Assembly: GCA_024400505.1 (NCBI GenBank)
Contig: JAKSMP010000007.1
Location: forward strand, 1-61,212
Length of the DNA: 61,212 bases
Source of the DNA: Bacteroidales bacterium
GTDB lineage: Bacteria > Bacteroidota > Bacteroidia > Bacteroidales > P3
Direction: 5' to 3'
This document shows, piece after piece, positions 44,879 through 54,087 of this stretch (the first letter of the stretch is position 1; each line of letters opens with the position of its first letter). Made by a program: the position numbers and the translations under genes. The notes under the pieces were generated by a model that searched no databases, was not told the origin of the DNA, and saw nothing but the letters and a program-made list of their open reading frames with translations.

Positions 44879-46033
44879 TTAATCGTCAAGAGGGAGGTCG
44901 GCGAGGCGACGGATATTGCGGTGGTGCCATTTGCCAATCACACGGCCTTCTTTGAGCAGGATATAGCCGGGGTTGGAGCGGAGCATGGTCTCGATGGCGG
45001 TGGCATCAGCGAAGTAGAAATCGAGGTCGTCGAGCTGATTTTGTGAGAGGAAATTCTGCACATCCTCGGGGAGAGAGGAACTGAGCAGCACCATCTGGAT
45101 GCCGTTTTCATCGGCCCAGTTTTTGGTACCTTTGATGGACAGGGTGCCTTTCTCGTCCAATTGGTCGAGGTGGTGTATGGTACAGATGAGGATATAATCA
45201 GGCGAGCCAATAAACTCCTGGGCATGGTCGTCCATGTTCATGTCCAGCATAGAGAAACCGTCGGCCTTGATTTCGTGGGGATCCTCCACGCGGCTGCTCT
45301 CCCACTCCCACTGGTTCTCCCATTCGGGGTCTTGCATTTTCTGTACCAACTCGGAGGAGAGGAACTCCTCGGTTTCGCCAGTGGTGGTGTTGCGATAGGT
45401 GACATAGGACTTCACTTCAAGGCTATCATCCAGTTCAATCATCTGGTTGCCGACCTTCCAAGCGCGGAAGTCGATGCAAGGCTCATTGTTGATATTATAG
45501 ATGCCGAAGATGACCATGATGATGATGGCAAAAAGGGCAATCAAGGTGTCGCGTTCGGTGCGGAGCTTGCGGCGCACATTGCGGGTGAGGAAGATGACTA
45601 CAGTGAACACATCCAGCACTACATTCTTAAAGAAAGTCTGCCAGTTGGTAAGTTTGACAGCGTCGCCAAAGCAGCCGCAGTCGGTCACCTGGTTGGTGAT
45701 GGCATCAATAAGGGTGGTGACGGTGAAGAAAAGCATCATCAGCACCAGCAGCCAAGCCGAAAGGCGGCGGAGTGAGCCGAAAAGGAGCAGCACACCCAGC
45801 GAGAATTCCATAACGATGAGGGCCATGGACATAACTGGAGCCAACGGCACAAGGAAATCGAAGCTGAACGATCCGATGGACCACGTGGTGAGGTATTCGG
45901 TTATCTTGTAGGCGGTGCCCATTGGATCAACACCTTTGACAAATCCGGAAAACACAAAAACGAGACCCACAATCAAGCGTGAGATGACGTTGAGCGAGTA
46001 GGAAAGATTAGTATCTTTTATTTTCATAGCCAA
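44879..46033 (-). CDS. BT_3928-type protein: MauE/DoxX-like membrane domain plus thioredoxin-like tail
   Basis: A 384-residue protein. The first ~165 residues form a MauE/DoxX-like four-helix membrane domain (GLVFVFSGFVKGVDPMGTAY near the start and TDCGCFGDAV at about 117-126, a Cys pair in a loop). The C-terminal ~150 residues look like a thioredoxin-fold domain without a clear CxxC. Together these suggest a redox role at the membrane, inferred from family structure. It starts 1 bp after the DUF1599 stop. This gene pair is conserved in Bacteroidales. Confidence 0.85.
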   Translation of the reverse strand: MAMKIKDTNLSYSLNVISRLIVGLVFVFSGFVKGVDPMGTAYKITEYLTTWSIGSFSFDFLVPLAPVMSMALIVMEFSLGVLLLFGSLRRLSAWLLVLMMLFFTVTTLIDAITNQVTDCGCFGDAVKLTNWQTFFKNVVLDVFTVVIFLTRNVRRKLRTERDTLIALFAIIIMVIFGIYNINNEPCIDFRAWKVGNQMIELDDSLEVKSYVTYRNTTTGETEEFLSSELVQKMQDPEWENQWEWESSRVEDPHEIKADGFSMLDMNMDDHAQEFIGSPDYILICTIHHLDQLDEKGTLSIKGTKNWADENGIQMVLLSSSLPEDVQNFLSQNQLDDLDFYFADATAIETMLRSNPGYILLKEGRVIGKWHHRNIRRLADLPLDD

Positions 46034-46034
46034 T

Positions 46035-46592
46035 TTATTTCTGATTAGTTTCTTTTTCTTCGGTGAGACGGATAAGGCAGAAAAGCGAGTAGTTGATAAT
46101 GTCCATGTAGCCGCCCTCCACGCCTTCGGAAATGATGGTGTGGCCCATGTTATCCTCTATCTGCTTGATGCGACGAAGCTTCATCAGTATAAGATCAACC
46201 ATGGAGCTGATACGCATGAGTCGCCAAGCTTCGCCATAGTCGTGGTTTTTGTTCAGCATCAAGCTGGTGGCGGCTGAGATGTGCTTGTCGTAGAGCATGA
46301 GAGCCTGGTCCAAGGGCAATTCCTGGTTGCCTTCCAGCCCCAGTTCCTGCTGGATAAGGGCCATCACAGCATAGTTGACCATGGCCACAAACTCGGGCTC
46401 CACGCCATCGCCCACCAAGTTCACCCCGCTCTCCTGTATGCTGCGGATGCGAGATGCCTTGATAAAAATCTGATCGGTGAGGGAGGGCAGGCGGAGGATG
46501 CGCCAAGAGGTGCCGTAGTCGCGCGTTTTCTTTTCAAAAATATCGCGGCAACGGGCAATTTCTATCTGAAATTCGGAGTTTGTATCGTGCAT
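46035..46592 (-). CDS. DUF1599 domain protein
   Basis: A 185-residue protein made of two similar halves, each containing K-T-R/N-D-Y-G-x-x-W-R and then R-I-x-x-I (about 21-50 and 112-142), the hallmark of DUF1599. The repeated Asp-Tyr-Gly motif suggests a ligand site in each half; all-alpha MazG-like folds are a possibility. It is the first gene of the minus-strand run that leads through BT_3928-type, DUF4293, tsaE, rsfS and ftsH. Function unknown. Confidence 0.87.
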   Translation of the reverse strand: MHDTNSEFQIEIARCRDIFEKKTRDYGTSWRILRLPSLTDQIFIKASRIRSIQESGVNLVGDGVEPEFVAMVNYAVMALIQQELGLEGNQELPLDQALMLYDKHISAATSLMLNKNHDYGEAWRLMRISSMVDLILMKLRRIKQIEDNMGHTIISEGVEGGYMDIINYSLFCLIRLTEEKETNQK

Positions 46593-46612
46593 AATTTATA
46601 ATAATAATACCC

Positions 46613-46679
46613 ATAAAAACGTATTACTCGATTTTTTATTTTCTGTCACACAATTAAAAAATCAAAAATACGTTTTTAT
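46613..46679. promoter_or_regulatory. 67-bp interrupted palindrome between divergent operons
   Basis: ATAAAAACGTATT (46613-46625) pairs perfectly with 46667-46679, and inside it GATTTTTTA (46630-46638) pairs perfectly with TAAAAAATC (46655-46663). It lies between the DUF1599 operon and folP, beside the minus-strand -7 box. Confidence 0.7.
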
Positions 46680-46690
46680 CAATCGAACAA

Positions 46691-46698
46691 CAAAGATA
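46691..46698 (-). promoter_or_regulatory. -7 box of the DUF1599 operon
   Basis: CAAAGATA on the plus strand reads TATCTTTG on the minus strand, about 100 bp before the DUF1599 start, so the palindrome at 46613-46679 would fall in the 5' untranslated region. Confidence 0.55.
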
Positions 46699-46724
46699 CA
46701 TCTTTTTTTAAAATTAAGACGTGA

Positions 46725-47603
46725 ATGAAACAATTTTCTGCTTTCAGCTGCCACTGTCGCAGCGGTGTGAAGACCTTTGAAATGCCAGCCATCATGGGTA
46801 TTCTCAACGCCACTCCCGACTCTTTCTACGACGGAGGCAAATATACCACCCAGGCTGCCGTCTTGGATCAAGCCCGAAAACTGCTGGCCGAAGGTGCCGA
46901 CATCATTGACTTGGGTGTGGTTTCTTCTCGACCGGGGGCTCAACTGCTTCCTCCCCAGGAAGAGGCTGCTCGCCTGGCTCCCCTGGTGAGTTTGCTCCGC
47001 AGCGAACTGCCCAAAGACACCATCATTTCGGTGGACACCTGCTACAGCCTTCCTGCAGCCAAGGCGGTGGAAGCCGGAGCCGACATCATCAACGACATCT
47101 CGGGCGGCCAATTCGACGACCAGATGTTTTCTACCGTGGCCTCGCTCAATGTGCCTTACATCCTCATGCACACCCGCGGACTGCCCAGCCACATGCAGCA
47201 GAAACAGAACACCCACTACGACGACATCGCTGAGGAGCTCAAACGCTATTTTGCCGAGAAAATTGAGGCCTTGGAGGGATTGGGTGTGAAAGAGATATGG
47301 ATTGACCCTGGATTTGGATTTGCCAAAACGCTGGAGCAGAACCACGAGTTGCTGCACCGGTTGCACGAAATTATTGACTACCTGCCCCAATACCCTCTGC
47401 TGACGGCACTCTCCAACAAGTCCATGATCACTCGCCAGCTGGAGAAATACCCCTCCCCTGCCCTGCTGCCGCTGCCCGACTCTGAGATTGGTACCGTGGC
47501 ACTGAACACCATAGCACTGATGGAGGGTTCAAGCCTGTTGAGGGTGCACAATCCTCGTCTTTCCCAAATTGCCATCCAATTGATGCAAGTGAACAAAGCA
47601 TGA
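46725..47603 (+). CDS. folP: Dihydropteroate synthase
   Basis: A 292-residue TIM-barrel enzyme that joins p-aminobenzoate to hydroxymethyl-dihydropterin diphosphate in folate synthesis. Motifs seen are MGILNATPDSFYDGG at about 24-38, GADIIDLG followed by SSRPGA, and IWIDPGFGFAKT for the pterin site. The C-terminus overlaps the next gene by 4 bp. The ATG at 46725 gives an N-terminus of about 22 residues before the barrel, as in relatives. Confidence 0.95.
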   Translation: MKQFSAFSCHCRSGVKTFEMPAIMGILNATPDSFYDGGKYTTQAAVLDQARKLLAEGADIIDLGVVSSRPGAQLLPPQEEAARLAPLVSLLRSELPKDTIISVDTCYSLPAAKAVEAGADIINDISGGQFDDQMFSTVASLNVPYILMHTRGLPSHMQQKQNTHYDDIAEELKRYFAEKIEALEGLGVKEIWIDPGFGFAKTLEQNHELLHRLHEIIDYLPQYPLLTALSNKSMITRQLEKYPSPALLPLPDSEIGTVALNTIALMEGSSLLRVHNPRLSQIAIQLMQVNKA

Positions 47604-48403
47604 CACCTGACATGATACTAGCCATACCATTCCCCGAAATCCGCCTGGTGGACATCCTCGATGTGTTGATGGTGGCCTCGGTTGTATATTGGATATACCG
47701 CTTTTTCAAAGGTTCCAATGTATTGAAAATTATATGGACTGTGCTGGCCTTCTATGTGGCTTGGCGCATTTTCGACATTCTGCACATGCGGCTTTGCAGC
47801 CAAATCTTCGGCGGGGTGATCAATGTGGGTCTTATCTCGCTAGTGATTGTTTTCCAACCCGAGGTGAGGAAATTCCTGCTTCGCGTGGGCACCAAAACCA
47901 CTCAAGCCGGTGACACTTTTCTGAACCGGCTGCGCTTTTGGAGCAACGCCAACCAGCAAGCCCCCCAAACCAATTATGAGCCTTATGTACAGGCTTGTAT
48001 GCACATGTCGGCTAGCAAGACTGGCGCACTTATCATCTTCAAGCGGGCCAATGATTTGGAAGAACTGATTGAAACAGGCGAACGCATCAATGCCGACACA
48101 TCCTCGGCACTGCTAGAGGCATTGTTTTTCAAAAACTCTCCTCTGCACGACGGTGCTGTGATTGTGAAAGGCAACCAAGTGTTGGCCGCCCGCTGCATCC
48201 TGCCCGTCACCTCCCGCATCGACATAGACCCCAATTTGGGTCTGCGTCACCGCAGCGCCATTGGTGTCACCGAGCAACTGGATGTGCTGAGTGTGATTGT
48301 GTCGGAAGAGACTGGCGCCATATCTTTTGCCCTCGACGGAGAAATACATCACGATGTGAGCCCAGTGGAATTGCGTCATACGCTAGAAACTTACTTGAAG
48401 TAG
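47600..48403 (+). CDS. cdaA: Diadenylate cyclase CdaA (c-di-AMP synthase)
   Basis: A 267-residue protein. Three N-terminal membrane segments (about 15-35, 40-60 and 70-88) precede the DAC domain with the DGA motif at 184-186 and RHR at 216-218, which bind and condense two ATP molecules. The ATG overlaps the folP stop by 4 bp, the usual folP-cdaA pairing in Bacteroidota. The product c-di-AMP usually controls potassium and osmotic balance. Confidence 0.95.
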   Translation: MTPDMILAIPFPEIRLVDILDVLMVASVVYWIYRFFKGSNVLKIIWTVLAFYVAWRIFDILHMRLCSQIFGGVINVGLISLVIVFQPEVRKFLLRVGTKTTQAGDTFLNRLRFWSNANQQAPQTNYEPYVQACMHMSASKTGALIIFKRANDLEELIETGERINADTSSALLEALFFKNSPLHDGAVIVKGNQVLAARCILPVTSRIDIDPNLGLRHRSAIGVTEQLDVLSVIVSEETGAISFALDGEIHHDVSPVELRHTLETYLK

Positions 48404-48429
48404 TTGGTAGCAGATGGGGGTGAGTGACA

Positions 48430-49368
48430 CTACGCCCCCAACATCTTTCTCAGTTTAATCCTGATTTTTACTGCTTTGCGGCGCAAGCGAAGGAGGGGAT
48501 GGTCGCACTTATCCATGTAAGTGTCGGCATAAGCTGAGTAAAACTGATGCGACGCATAAGCATGAGGGGCAAGTGTGTGGTGGGTGATATTACGCCATTT
48601 GCCCTCAAGAAAACGGTTGGGCAAATCGGAATTGGTCTTGCTGAAAAAGGTGCCGTCCAGTGCCGCCACGGTCTTGGGTTGGAGCACCGCTTGCCGATAG
48701 GCCTCAATGGAGTCAATGCCAGGTAGATAATTGTACCCTCCCTTGGATATAGCTTTCAAAAAAACTCGAGGAGCATTATGCTCATATACGATGGGGAAAC
48801 CACTGATATGACTGCGATAATACCGTAGCGCAAGTTTTACGAAATCTTGTTTCGGGCGGGCTCCAAACACTGCAGCCTCAGGCACATAATCGCCCCTATA
48901 ATTATACTCCGTGTCGAGCAAATAAGGCAGGTCTAGCAAATCGTCGAATGAGCGATAGACCACAGCATCCATGTCCAGGTACAATCCGCCATAATGATAG
49001 ACCGCATAGCAACGAGCATAATCAGCATAATAGGCCCACATGTGGTCACGCAAGGCCTGGCGAGCATAAGGAATAGACTTGAGGATGGCAGGTGTCCAGT
49101 TGACAAAAGTGTAGCCTTCCAGATGATCCAACCATGTTTTGGCAATGGGGTAATACAAAGCATCCAGATGCTGCCAATTGACATAGCAGAAATGGATAAT
49201 CTTAGGTATCCGCCCCTGGGCAGCAGCTTCCTGAGCCAATTGATTCAGATGAATAAAATCAGGATGCGATGCACGCTGAAGCATGTCGTCCACTTGTGCG
49301 CGCACAGGGGCAACAAACTTTTCCTCATATTCCGGAGTCAAGAATTTTTCAAAATCGCCAATAGCCAT
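48430..49368 (-). CDS. GT32-like glycosyltransferase
   Basis: A 312-residue protein; the ATG at 49366-49368 is chosen because the longer frame crosses the promoter. The family pattern is IPKIIHFCYVN at about 70-80, W.DH.EGY.F..W and YYADYARCYAVYHYGGLYLD with the DxD motif DMD for nucleotide-sugar binding. This matches the Gly_transf_sug (DXD) group related to Och1 and capsular glycosyltransferases. No membrane segment is seen, so it acts in the cytoplasm. Acceptor and donor are unknown. It is convergent with cdaA. Confidence 0.87.
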   Translation of the reverse strand: MAIGDFEKFLTPEYEEKFVAPVRAQVDDMLQRASHPDFIHLNQLAQEAAAQGRIPKIIHFCYVNWQHLDALYYPIAKTWLDHLEGYTFVNWTPAILKSIPYARQALRDHMWAYYADYARCYAVYHYGGLYLDMDAVVYRSFDDLLDLPYLLDTEYNYRGDYVPEAAVFGARPKQDFVKLALRYYRSHISGFPIVYEHNAPRVFLKAISKGGYNYLPGIDSIEAYRQAVLQPKTVAALDGTFFSKTNSDLPNRFLEGKWRNITHHTLAPHAYASHQFYSAYADTYMDKCDHPLLRLRRKAVKIRIKLRKMLGA

Positions 49369-49422
49369 AATTCTTATATTTCCAACGCTATAATGCCAGA
49401 CAAAGTCGCAACATTTTTGTTG

Positions 49423-49430
49423 CAAAAATA
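49423..49430 (-). promoter_or_regulatory. -7 box of the GT32-like gene
   Basis: CAAAAATA on the plus strand reads TATTTTTG on the minus strand, 55 bp before the ATG at 49368. Confidence 0.5.
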
Positions 49431-49552
49431 CACTTTTTTTCTCATCCGAACACACTTTGACCACGACCACACCGATTATTATGTATGCTCCATAACAATA
49501 TTATAGTAAGGAATGCGTTAAATATCAGTAGTATCAAAAATTTAACGACATT

Positions 49553-50101
49553 ATGAAAAAAGCATACCTCATCATCTTGGCGGCTCTGCTCATGGCAGCA
49601 TGCCACACCCAACCCCAGCGGCATGCTGAGGAGGCAAAATTCACCACCTTTGATTTCGACTATGACTTGACCGACTCCATCATCAATCAGCAGCTCCACT
49701 CGCATGGATTCCCTTTCAGTTTTGCCAGCGAGGCCCAGACCGAAAGTCTCTCCGAGGTGCTCTACTACAACGACACGATAGCCATCTGGTCCTTTGCCGA
49801 CACGCTGCCGATGTACATCTACAGCATCAGCCAAGTGCCACACAGCGACACGCCCCTTTATTTCATTCTGGTCAGAACGAATGACGACGCACTGTCGCAG
49901 TTCATCATCGTAATGCCCAACCAAGGTGTCTATCAATCTCAAAAAATTGACACTGAAGGCCGCCATTTCCACATTGAAGAGGAGTCGTTTTGCAACTGCC
50001 CAGAATCCATCACCCTCCATTTTGCCCACGAGAATGAGTGCCACGAAGAGGCTGTGCCCCTTTCCCCGTGCCTAAGTCTTGCTGCCGACAAAGTCCAATA
50101 A
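49553..50101 (+). CDS. Hypothetical lipoprotein
   Basis: A 182-residue protein with a lipoprotein signal (lipobox MAAC, Cys17). The mature part has an FDFDYDLTDSIINQQL segment and mixed alpha/beta character; two Cys near the end (FCNCPE) could form a disulfide. No known domain is recognised. It stands alone between the GT32-like gene and the DUF2975 gene. Confidence 0.75.
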   Translation: MKKAYLIILAALLMAACHTQPQRHAEEAKFTTFDFDYDLTDSIINQQLHSHGFPFSFASEAQTESLSEVLYYNDTIAIWSFADTLPMYIYSISQVPHSDTPLYFILVRTNDDALSQFIIVMPNQGVYQSQKIDTEGRHFHIEEESFCNCPESITLHFAHENECHEEAVPLSPCLSLAADKVQ

Positions 50102-50136
50102 ACAGAAAAAAATTATTGAAAAACGATAAATTTTTC

Positions 50137-50165
50137 TTGCAAATCAAAAAATAATCGTATCTTTG
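50137..50165 (+). promoter_or_regulatory. Promoter of the DUF2975/XRE pair
   Basis: TTG at 50137-50139 and TATCTTTG at 50158-50165 are separated by 18 bp, a close match to the Bacteroidota -33/-7 arrangement. It lies 48 bp before the ATG at 50213. Confidence 0.75.
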
Positions 50166-50212
50166 CAGTCGAAACAAAAACAAATAAACACGTTTTGCAT
50201 ATTCGCACCAAT

Positions 50213-50890
50213 ATGAAGACCAACAACATAAAGCGCATACGACTACTCTACAGCCTATTTGCAGGTATTCTTCTGCTATGCCTAGGCCTCTTCTTTTTTA
50301 ATGTGATTTCGGCTGCCGAAGAGCCCATCTCGCTCCCCAACAACAACAAGGCTGTACATGGTGACTACATCTTTGCCATCACCGACTTGCATGCCACCTC
50401 TGAGCTATACAACCAAGAGCATATCGTTGAAGGAACTGACAGCAATATGACGGCCATAGCCCATGTGAAGAGCTATGTGGTGGACTTCTTTCCCAGTAGT
50501 AACATCAGCGACAACGACTCACGACTCACATGCGCCCTCTATCTTCAATTCTTTGAGTTGCTAAGCTTCTTGGTCATCATCGTGCTGGCCATAATTGTGC
50601 TGGTATCGTTCTACCGCAGCACCAAGCAGGGGCGCATCTTCCCCACCAAGCAAACATCATTGCTGTTGGTCATCGGCCTGCTCATCACGGCCTCATCCAT
50701 CAGCATCGACACCCGCAACCATCTCGAATATCTGGTTGCTGCCGACCTGCTGCAGGGCACCGAATGGAAACCCGTCGTGTTTTTCGGCATCCATTTCACC
50801 CGCATCTTTTTCGGTCTCACAGTGATTTTCCTCTCACAGATTTTCCGCATCGGCCGCGAGATGCAGGAAGAACAAGAATTAACCATCTAA
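50213..50890 (+). CDS. DUF2975 domain membrane protein
   Basis: A 225-residue protein; the ATG at 50213 is preferred to one six codons upstream because it begins MKTNNIKRIRLLYS directly before the first membrane segment. Four membrane segments fit the DUF2975 pattern, with a long extracytoplasmic loop (about 45-110) between the first two. It is followed 18 bp later by a small XRE regulator, the usual partner of DUF2975 genes. The pair is thought to regulate itself; its job is unknown. Confidence 0.8.
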   Translation: MKTNNIKRIRLLYSLFAGILLLCLGLFFFNVISAAEEPISLPNNNKAVHGDYIFAITDLHATSELYNQEHIVEGTDSNMTAIAHVKSYVVDFFPSSNISDNDSRLTCALYLQFFELLSFLVIIVLAIIVLVSFYRSTKQGRIFPTKQTSLLLVIGLLITASSISIDTRNHLEYLVAADLLQGTEWKPVVFFGIHFTRIFFGLTVIFLSQIFRIGREMQEEQELTI

Positions 50891-50908
50891 TACGCCGCCT
50901 GAAGAATT

Positions 50909-51112
50909 ATGATAGTAGTGAACCTCGACGTAATGATGGCCAAGCGCAAAATATCCCTCACCGAGCTGGCCGAACGGGTGGACTTGACTCCCGCCAACCT
51001 CTCCATTTTCAAAACTGGCAAAGCCCGCGCTGTACGTTTCAGCACCCTTGAACGCCTCTGCAAGGAGCTTGACTGCCAACCATCCGACCTTTTGGAATAT
51101 CGTCCCGATTGA
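50909..51112 (+). CDS. XRE/YozG-type helix-turn-helix regulator
   Basis: A 67-residue protein that is almost entirely a Cro/CI-type HTH domain: MAKRKISLTELAERVDLTPANLSIFKTGKA, with a recognition helix at about 29-40, and ending LLEYRPD. This is the short YozG-like form that accompanies DUF2975 membrane proteins. It probably represses or activates the pair's promoter at 50137-50165. Confidence 0.92.
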   Translation: MIVVNLDVMMAKRKISLTELAERVDLTPANLSIFKTGKARAVRFSTLERLCKELDCQPSDLLEYRPD

Positions 51113-51185
51113 AGAAATACAGAACATCAACAGAGAAAATTTAAATAAATTTATAATCAACATTTTCACAAACAAACAATTCATC

Positions 51186-53999
51186 ATGAAGAAAGTTCTT
51201 TCCTTACTCATGCTCGTAGCACTCATGTGCAGCATGACTTTCGCTCAGACTGCGAAAGGCAAGACCGACCTCTCTGCCCAGGTGCCTGTTGACAAGAAAG
51301 TTCGCATCGGCCACCTCGACAATGGTCTCACTTATTATCTGCGCGTGAACAAGATGCCCGAAAACCGCATCCAGTTCCGCATGGTTACCAATGCAGGTTC
51401 CATCCTTGAGGACGAGTCTCAGCGTGGCTTGGCCCACTTCTGCGAGCACATGGCCTTCAACGGTATCGAGGGTCTGCCCCACAACCAGATGATCGACACC
51501 CTGCAGAAAAACGGTATCGAATTTGGCCGCGGCATCAATGCCTACACCAGCTTTGACGAAACTGTTTATTATGTTGACATGCCTGCCGACAAACCCGAAA
51601 TGGTTGACATGGGTCTCACCATCCTCAATGGCTGGTGCGGCGGTCTCCTTTTCGACCCCCAGGAGCTTGAAGACGAACGAGGCGTCATCCACGAAGAGTG
51701 GCGCGGCAACCTCGGCGCTCAGGAACGTCTGCGCGAGAAGACTTGGCCCATCATGCTCAATCATTCCAAATATGCTGAGCGTCTGCCCATCGGTTTGGAG
51801 AGCGTCATCATGGGTTTCAAACGTGACGACATCGTCCGCTTTTATAAAGACTGGTACCGTCCCGACATGCAGGCCGTCATCATCGTTGGCGACTTTGACA
51901 TGGACAAAATGGAAGCTCGCGTGAAGGACATCTTTGGCAAGCATGCCAAGGCTGTCAACCCCAAACAGCGTCCCACCTTCAATGTGCCCGACAACAAAGA
52001 ACCCCTTGTGGCCATCGCCACCGACAAGGAAGCCACCAGCACTAGCATCATGTTCTTCTGGAAACACAAGAGACCCGCACAGGGCACCGTTGGCGACTAT
52101 CGCGCCAGCCTCGTGCGCAACATCGTCAGCCGCATGCTCGACGAGCGTTTCAACGAGCTTAACGCCAAAGCCGACGCTCCCTTCATGAGCTCCGGCGCTG
52201 GCTACGGCAGTTTCATTGGCCGCGAATGCGATGTATTTGAAGGTAGCGCTACTCCTAAGGAAGGCCGCATCGAAGAGGCCACCGAAGTGGTATTCACCGA
52301 GATCTTCCGCGCTGTGCAGCACGGTTTCCTCCAGACCGAACTCGACCGCGTGAAGGACGACATGCTTGACAGCTATCGCAAACAGGCCAAAGAGGCCAAC
52401 AAGACCCAAACCAACCGCTTGGCTGGTGAATACACCAACCACTTCCTCCAGGGCGAAGTGATCCCCGGCATCATGAAAGAATACAGCTATGCTAAGGAAT
52501 TCATCCCCGAAATCACCCTCGAAGAGTGCAACGCCCTCATCAAGACTTGGGTAACCGAAGAGAACTTCGTATATGTCCTCCAGGCTCCTGAAATCAAGGT
52601 TCCCACCGAGGCTGAGGTTCTGACCATCTACGACAAGACTCGCCACGCCAACTATGAACCCTATGTTGACACCTACAAAGACGAGCCCCTCTACAGCAAA
52701 GAGCTCCCCGCCGTTGTACCCACCATCACCAAGGTCAACACCGCTCTCGACTACAAAGAATACACCTGCCCCAACGGCATCAAATTCATTGTCAAGAAAA
52801 CCGAACTCAAGGACGACGAAATCCAGATGAACTCCTTCGCATGGGGCGGCACCTCCATGTATGATGATAAGGATGCTTACTCCGCTCAGATGGCTGCCAA
52901 CATCATCGACGCTGCCGGTATCGCCAACTTCTCCAGCAACCAGCTGGCCAAGAAACTCAACGGCAAAACCGTGAGCATCTCCCCCTCCATCTCCGGCCAA
53001 ACCCAGGGCTTCAGCGGTTCCTGCTCTCCCAAAGACCTCGAAACCATGCTCCAGCTCCTCAACCTCTATTATGAGGCTCCTCGCTTAGACCAAGACGCTT
53101 TCACCCGCGACATTGAGAACCTCCGCAACCAGATCAAGTTCATGAGCGCTAATCCCCAGGTGGCCTTCCTCCTCAAATACCACGAAGTGGCTTATCCTGG
53201 CGACGTGCGCACCGTGATGATTCCCACCGAGGAACAGATCAACAGCCTCAACCTCGACCGCATCTATCAGATCTTCCGCGAGCGTTTCTGCGATGCTTCC
53301 CAGCAGACCTTCTTCTTCGTGGGCAACATCAGCAAGGAAGATATCGAACTCATCGCCAAATACATCAACAACCTCCCCACCAATGGCGCACAGAAAGCCG
53401 ACAAACTCATCGACCGCTCACCCAAATTTGCCAAAGGCATCCAGCGCGGCCAGGTGAATAAAGGCACCGACAACCAAGGCATCCTCCTCATCTACGGCGA
53501 GACCGAAGGCTTCAAAGTCAACAAAAAGAACAAAATGATCGTCCAGCAGCTCAGCGACGCTATGGAAATCACCGCACTCGAAGTCATCCGCGAAAAGATG
53601 GGCGGCACCTACAGCCCCAGCGTGCAGATCAGCTACGAGGTTCTCCCCAAAGGCTCCGTCAACTGGATGTTCTACATCAACTGCAACCCCGAGCAGGCCA
53701 AAGCCGTTGAAAGCGCAGCCATCGACATCGTGAACAGCTACATCAAGCAAGGCCCTGACGCCACCACCCTCAACAAAGTCCAGGAACAGATGATCATCAA
53801 CCGCGGCACCGCCCGCAGCAACAACGGATTCTGGATGGGTCAGATCATGGGCAGCTACATGTACAACGAAAACCGCGACGACATCGACCAATATGCCGAC
53901 CTCGTCAAATCCGTTTCCACCAAAGACGTGCAGAAAATGGCCAAGAAGTTCCTCAACCTGAAGAACTACGTTGTTGTCAACCTCTATCCTGAAGAATAG
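51186..53999 (+). CDS. M16 family (pitrilysin-like) zinc metallopeptidase
   Basis: A 937-residue protein; the ATG at 51186 opens a signal peptide (about 1-20, TFA-Q), while a longer frame would overlap the XRE gene. The inverted zinc motif HFCEH (H84, E87, H88) is in the first M16 domain, and the third ligand is probably E164 in EDERGVIHEEW. A second, inactive M16 repeat follows (about 520-900). It should degrade peptides in the periplasm. A strong terminator follows. Confidence 0.93.
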   Translation: MKKVLSLLMLVALMCSMTFAQTAKGKTDLSAQVPVDKKVRIGHLDNGLTYYLRVNKMPENRIQFRMVTNAGSILEDESQRGLAHFCEHMAFNGIEGLPHNQMIDTLQKNGIEFGRGINAYTSFDETVYYVDMPADKPEMVDMGLTILNGWCGGLLFDPQELEDERGVIHEEWRGNLGAQERLREKTWPIMLNHSKYAERLPIGLESVIMGFKRDDIVRFYKDWYRPDMQAVIIVGDFDMDKMEARVKDIFGKHAKAVNPKQRPTFNVPDNKEPLVAIATDKEATSTSIMFFWKHKRPAQGTVGDYRASLVRNIVSRMLDERFNELNAKADAPFMSSGAGYGSFIGRECDVFEGSATPKEGRIEEATEVVFTEIFRAVQHGFLQTELDRVKDDMLDSYRKQAKEANKTQTNRLAGEYTNHFLQGEVIPGIMKEYSYAKEFIPEITLEECNALIKTWVTEENFVYVLQAPEIKVPTEAEVLTIYDKTRHANYEPYVDTYKDEPLYSKELPAVVPTITKVNTALDYKEYTCPNGIKFIVKKTELKDDEIQMNSFAWGGTSMYDDKDAYSAQMAANIIDAAGIANFSSNQLAKKLNGKTVSISPSISGQTQGFSGSCSPKDLETMLQLLNLYYEAPRLDQDAFTRDIENLRNQIKFMSANPQVAFLLKYHEVAYPGDVRTVMIPTEEQINSLNLDRIYQIFRERFCDASQQTFFFVGNISKEDIELIAKYINNLPTNGAQKADKLIDRSPKFAKGIQRGQVNKGTDNQGILLIYGETEGFKVNKKNKMIVQQLSDAMEITALEVIREKMGGTYSPSVQISYEVLPKGSVNWMFYINCNPEQAKAVESAAIDIVNSYIKQGPDATTLNKVQEQMIINRGTARSNNGFWMGQIMGSYMYNENRDDIDQYADLVKSVSTKDVQKMAKKFLNLKNYVVVNLYPEE

Positions 54000-54023
54000 T
54001 CCGCACGACACACACATAACACA

Positions 54024-54056
54024 AAAGGGCATCCTCCACGGATGCCCTTTTTTTAT
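54024..54056 (+). terminator. Terminator after the M16 peptidase
   Basis: AAAGGGCATCC and GGATGCCCTTT form a perfect 11-bp stem with a 5-base loop, followed by more T, 24 bp after the stop. Confidence 0.92.
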
Positions 54057-54087
54057 TGAACAAAAATACAATATAAAAAGTCACACA

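Noticed and set aside
51204-53000. 598-residue minus-strand frame
   Set aside because: Antisense of the M16 peptidase gene, which has HFCEH and a signal peptide on the plus strand.
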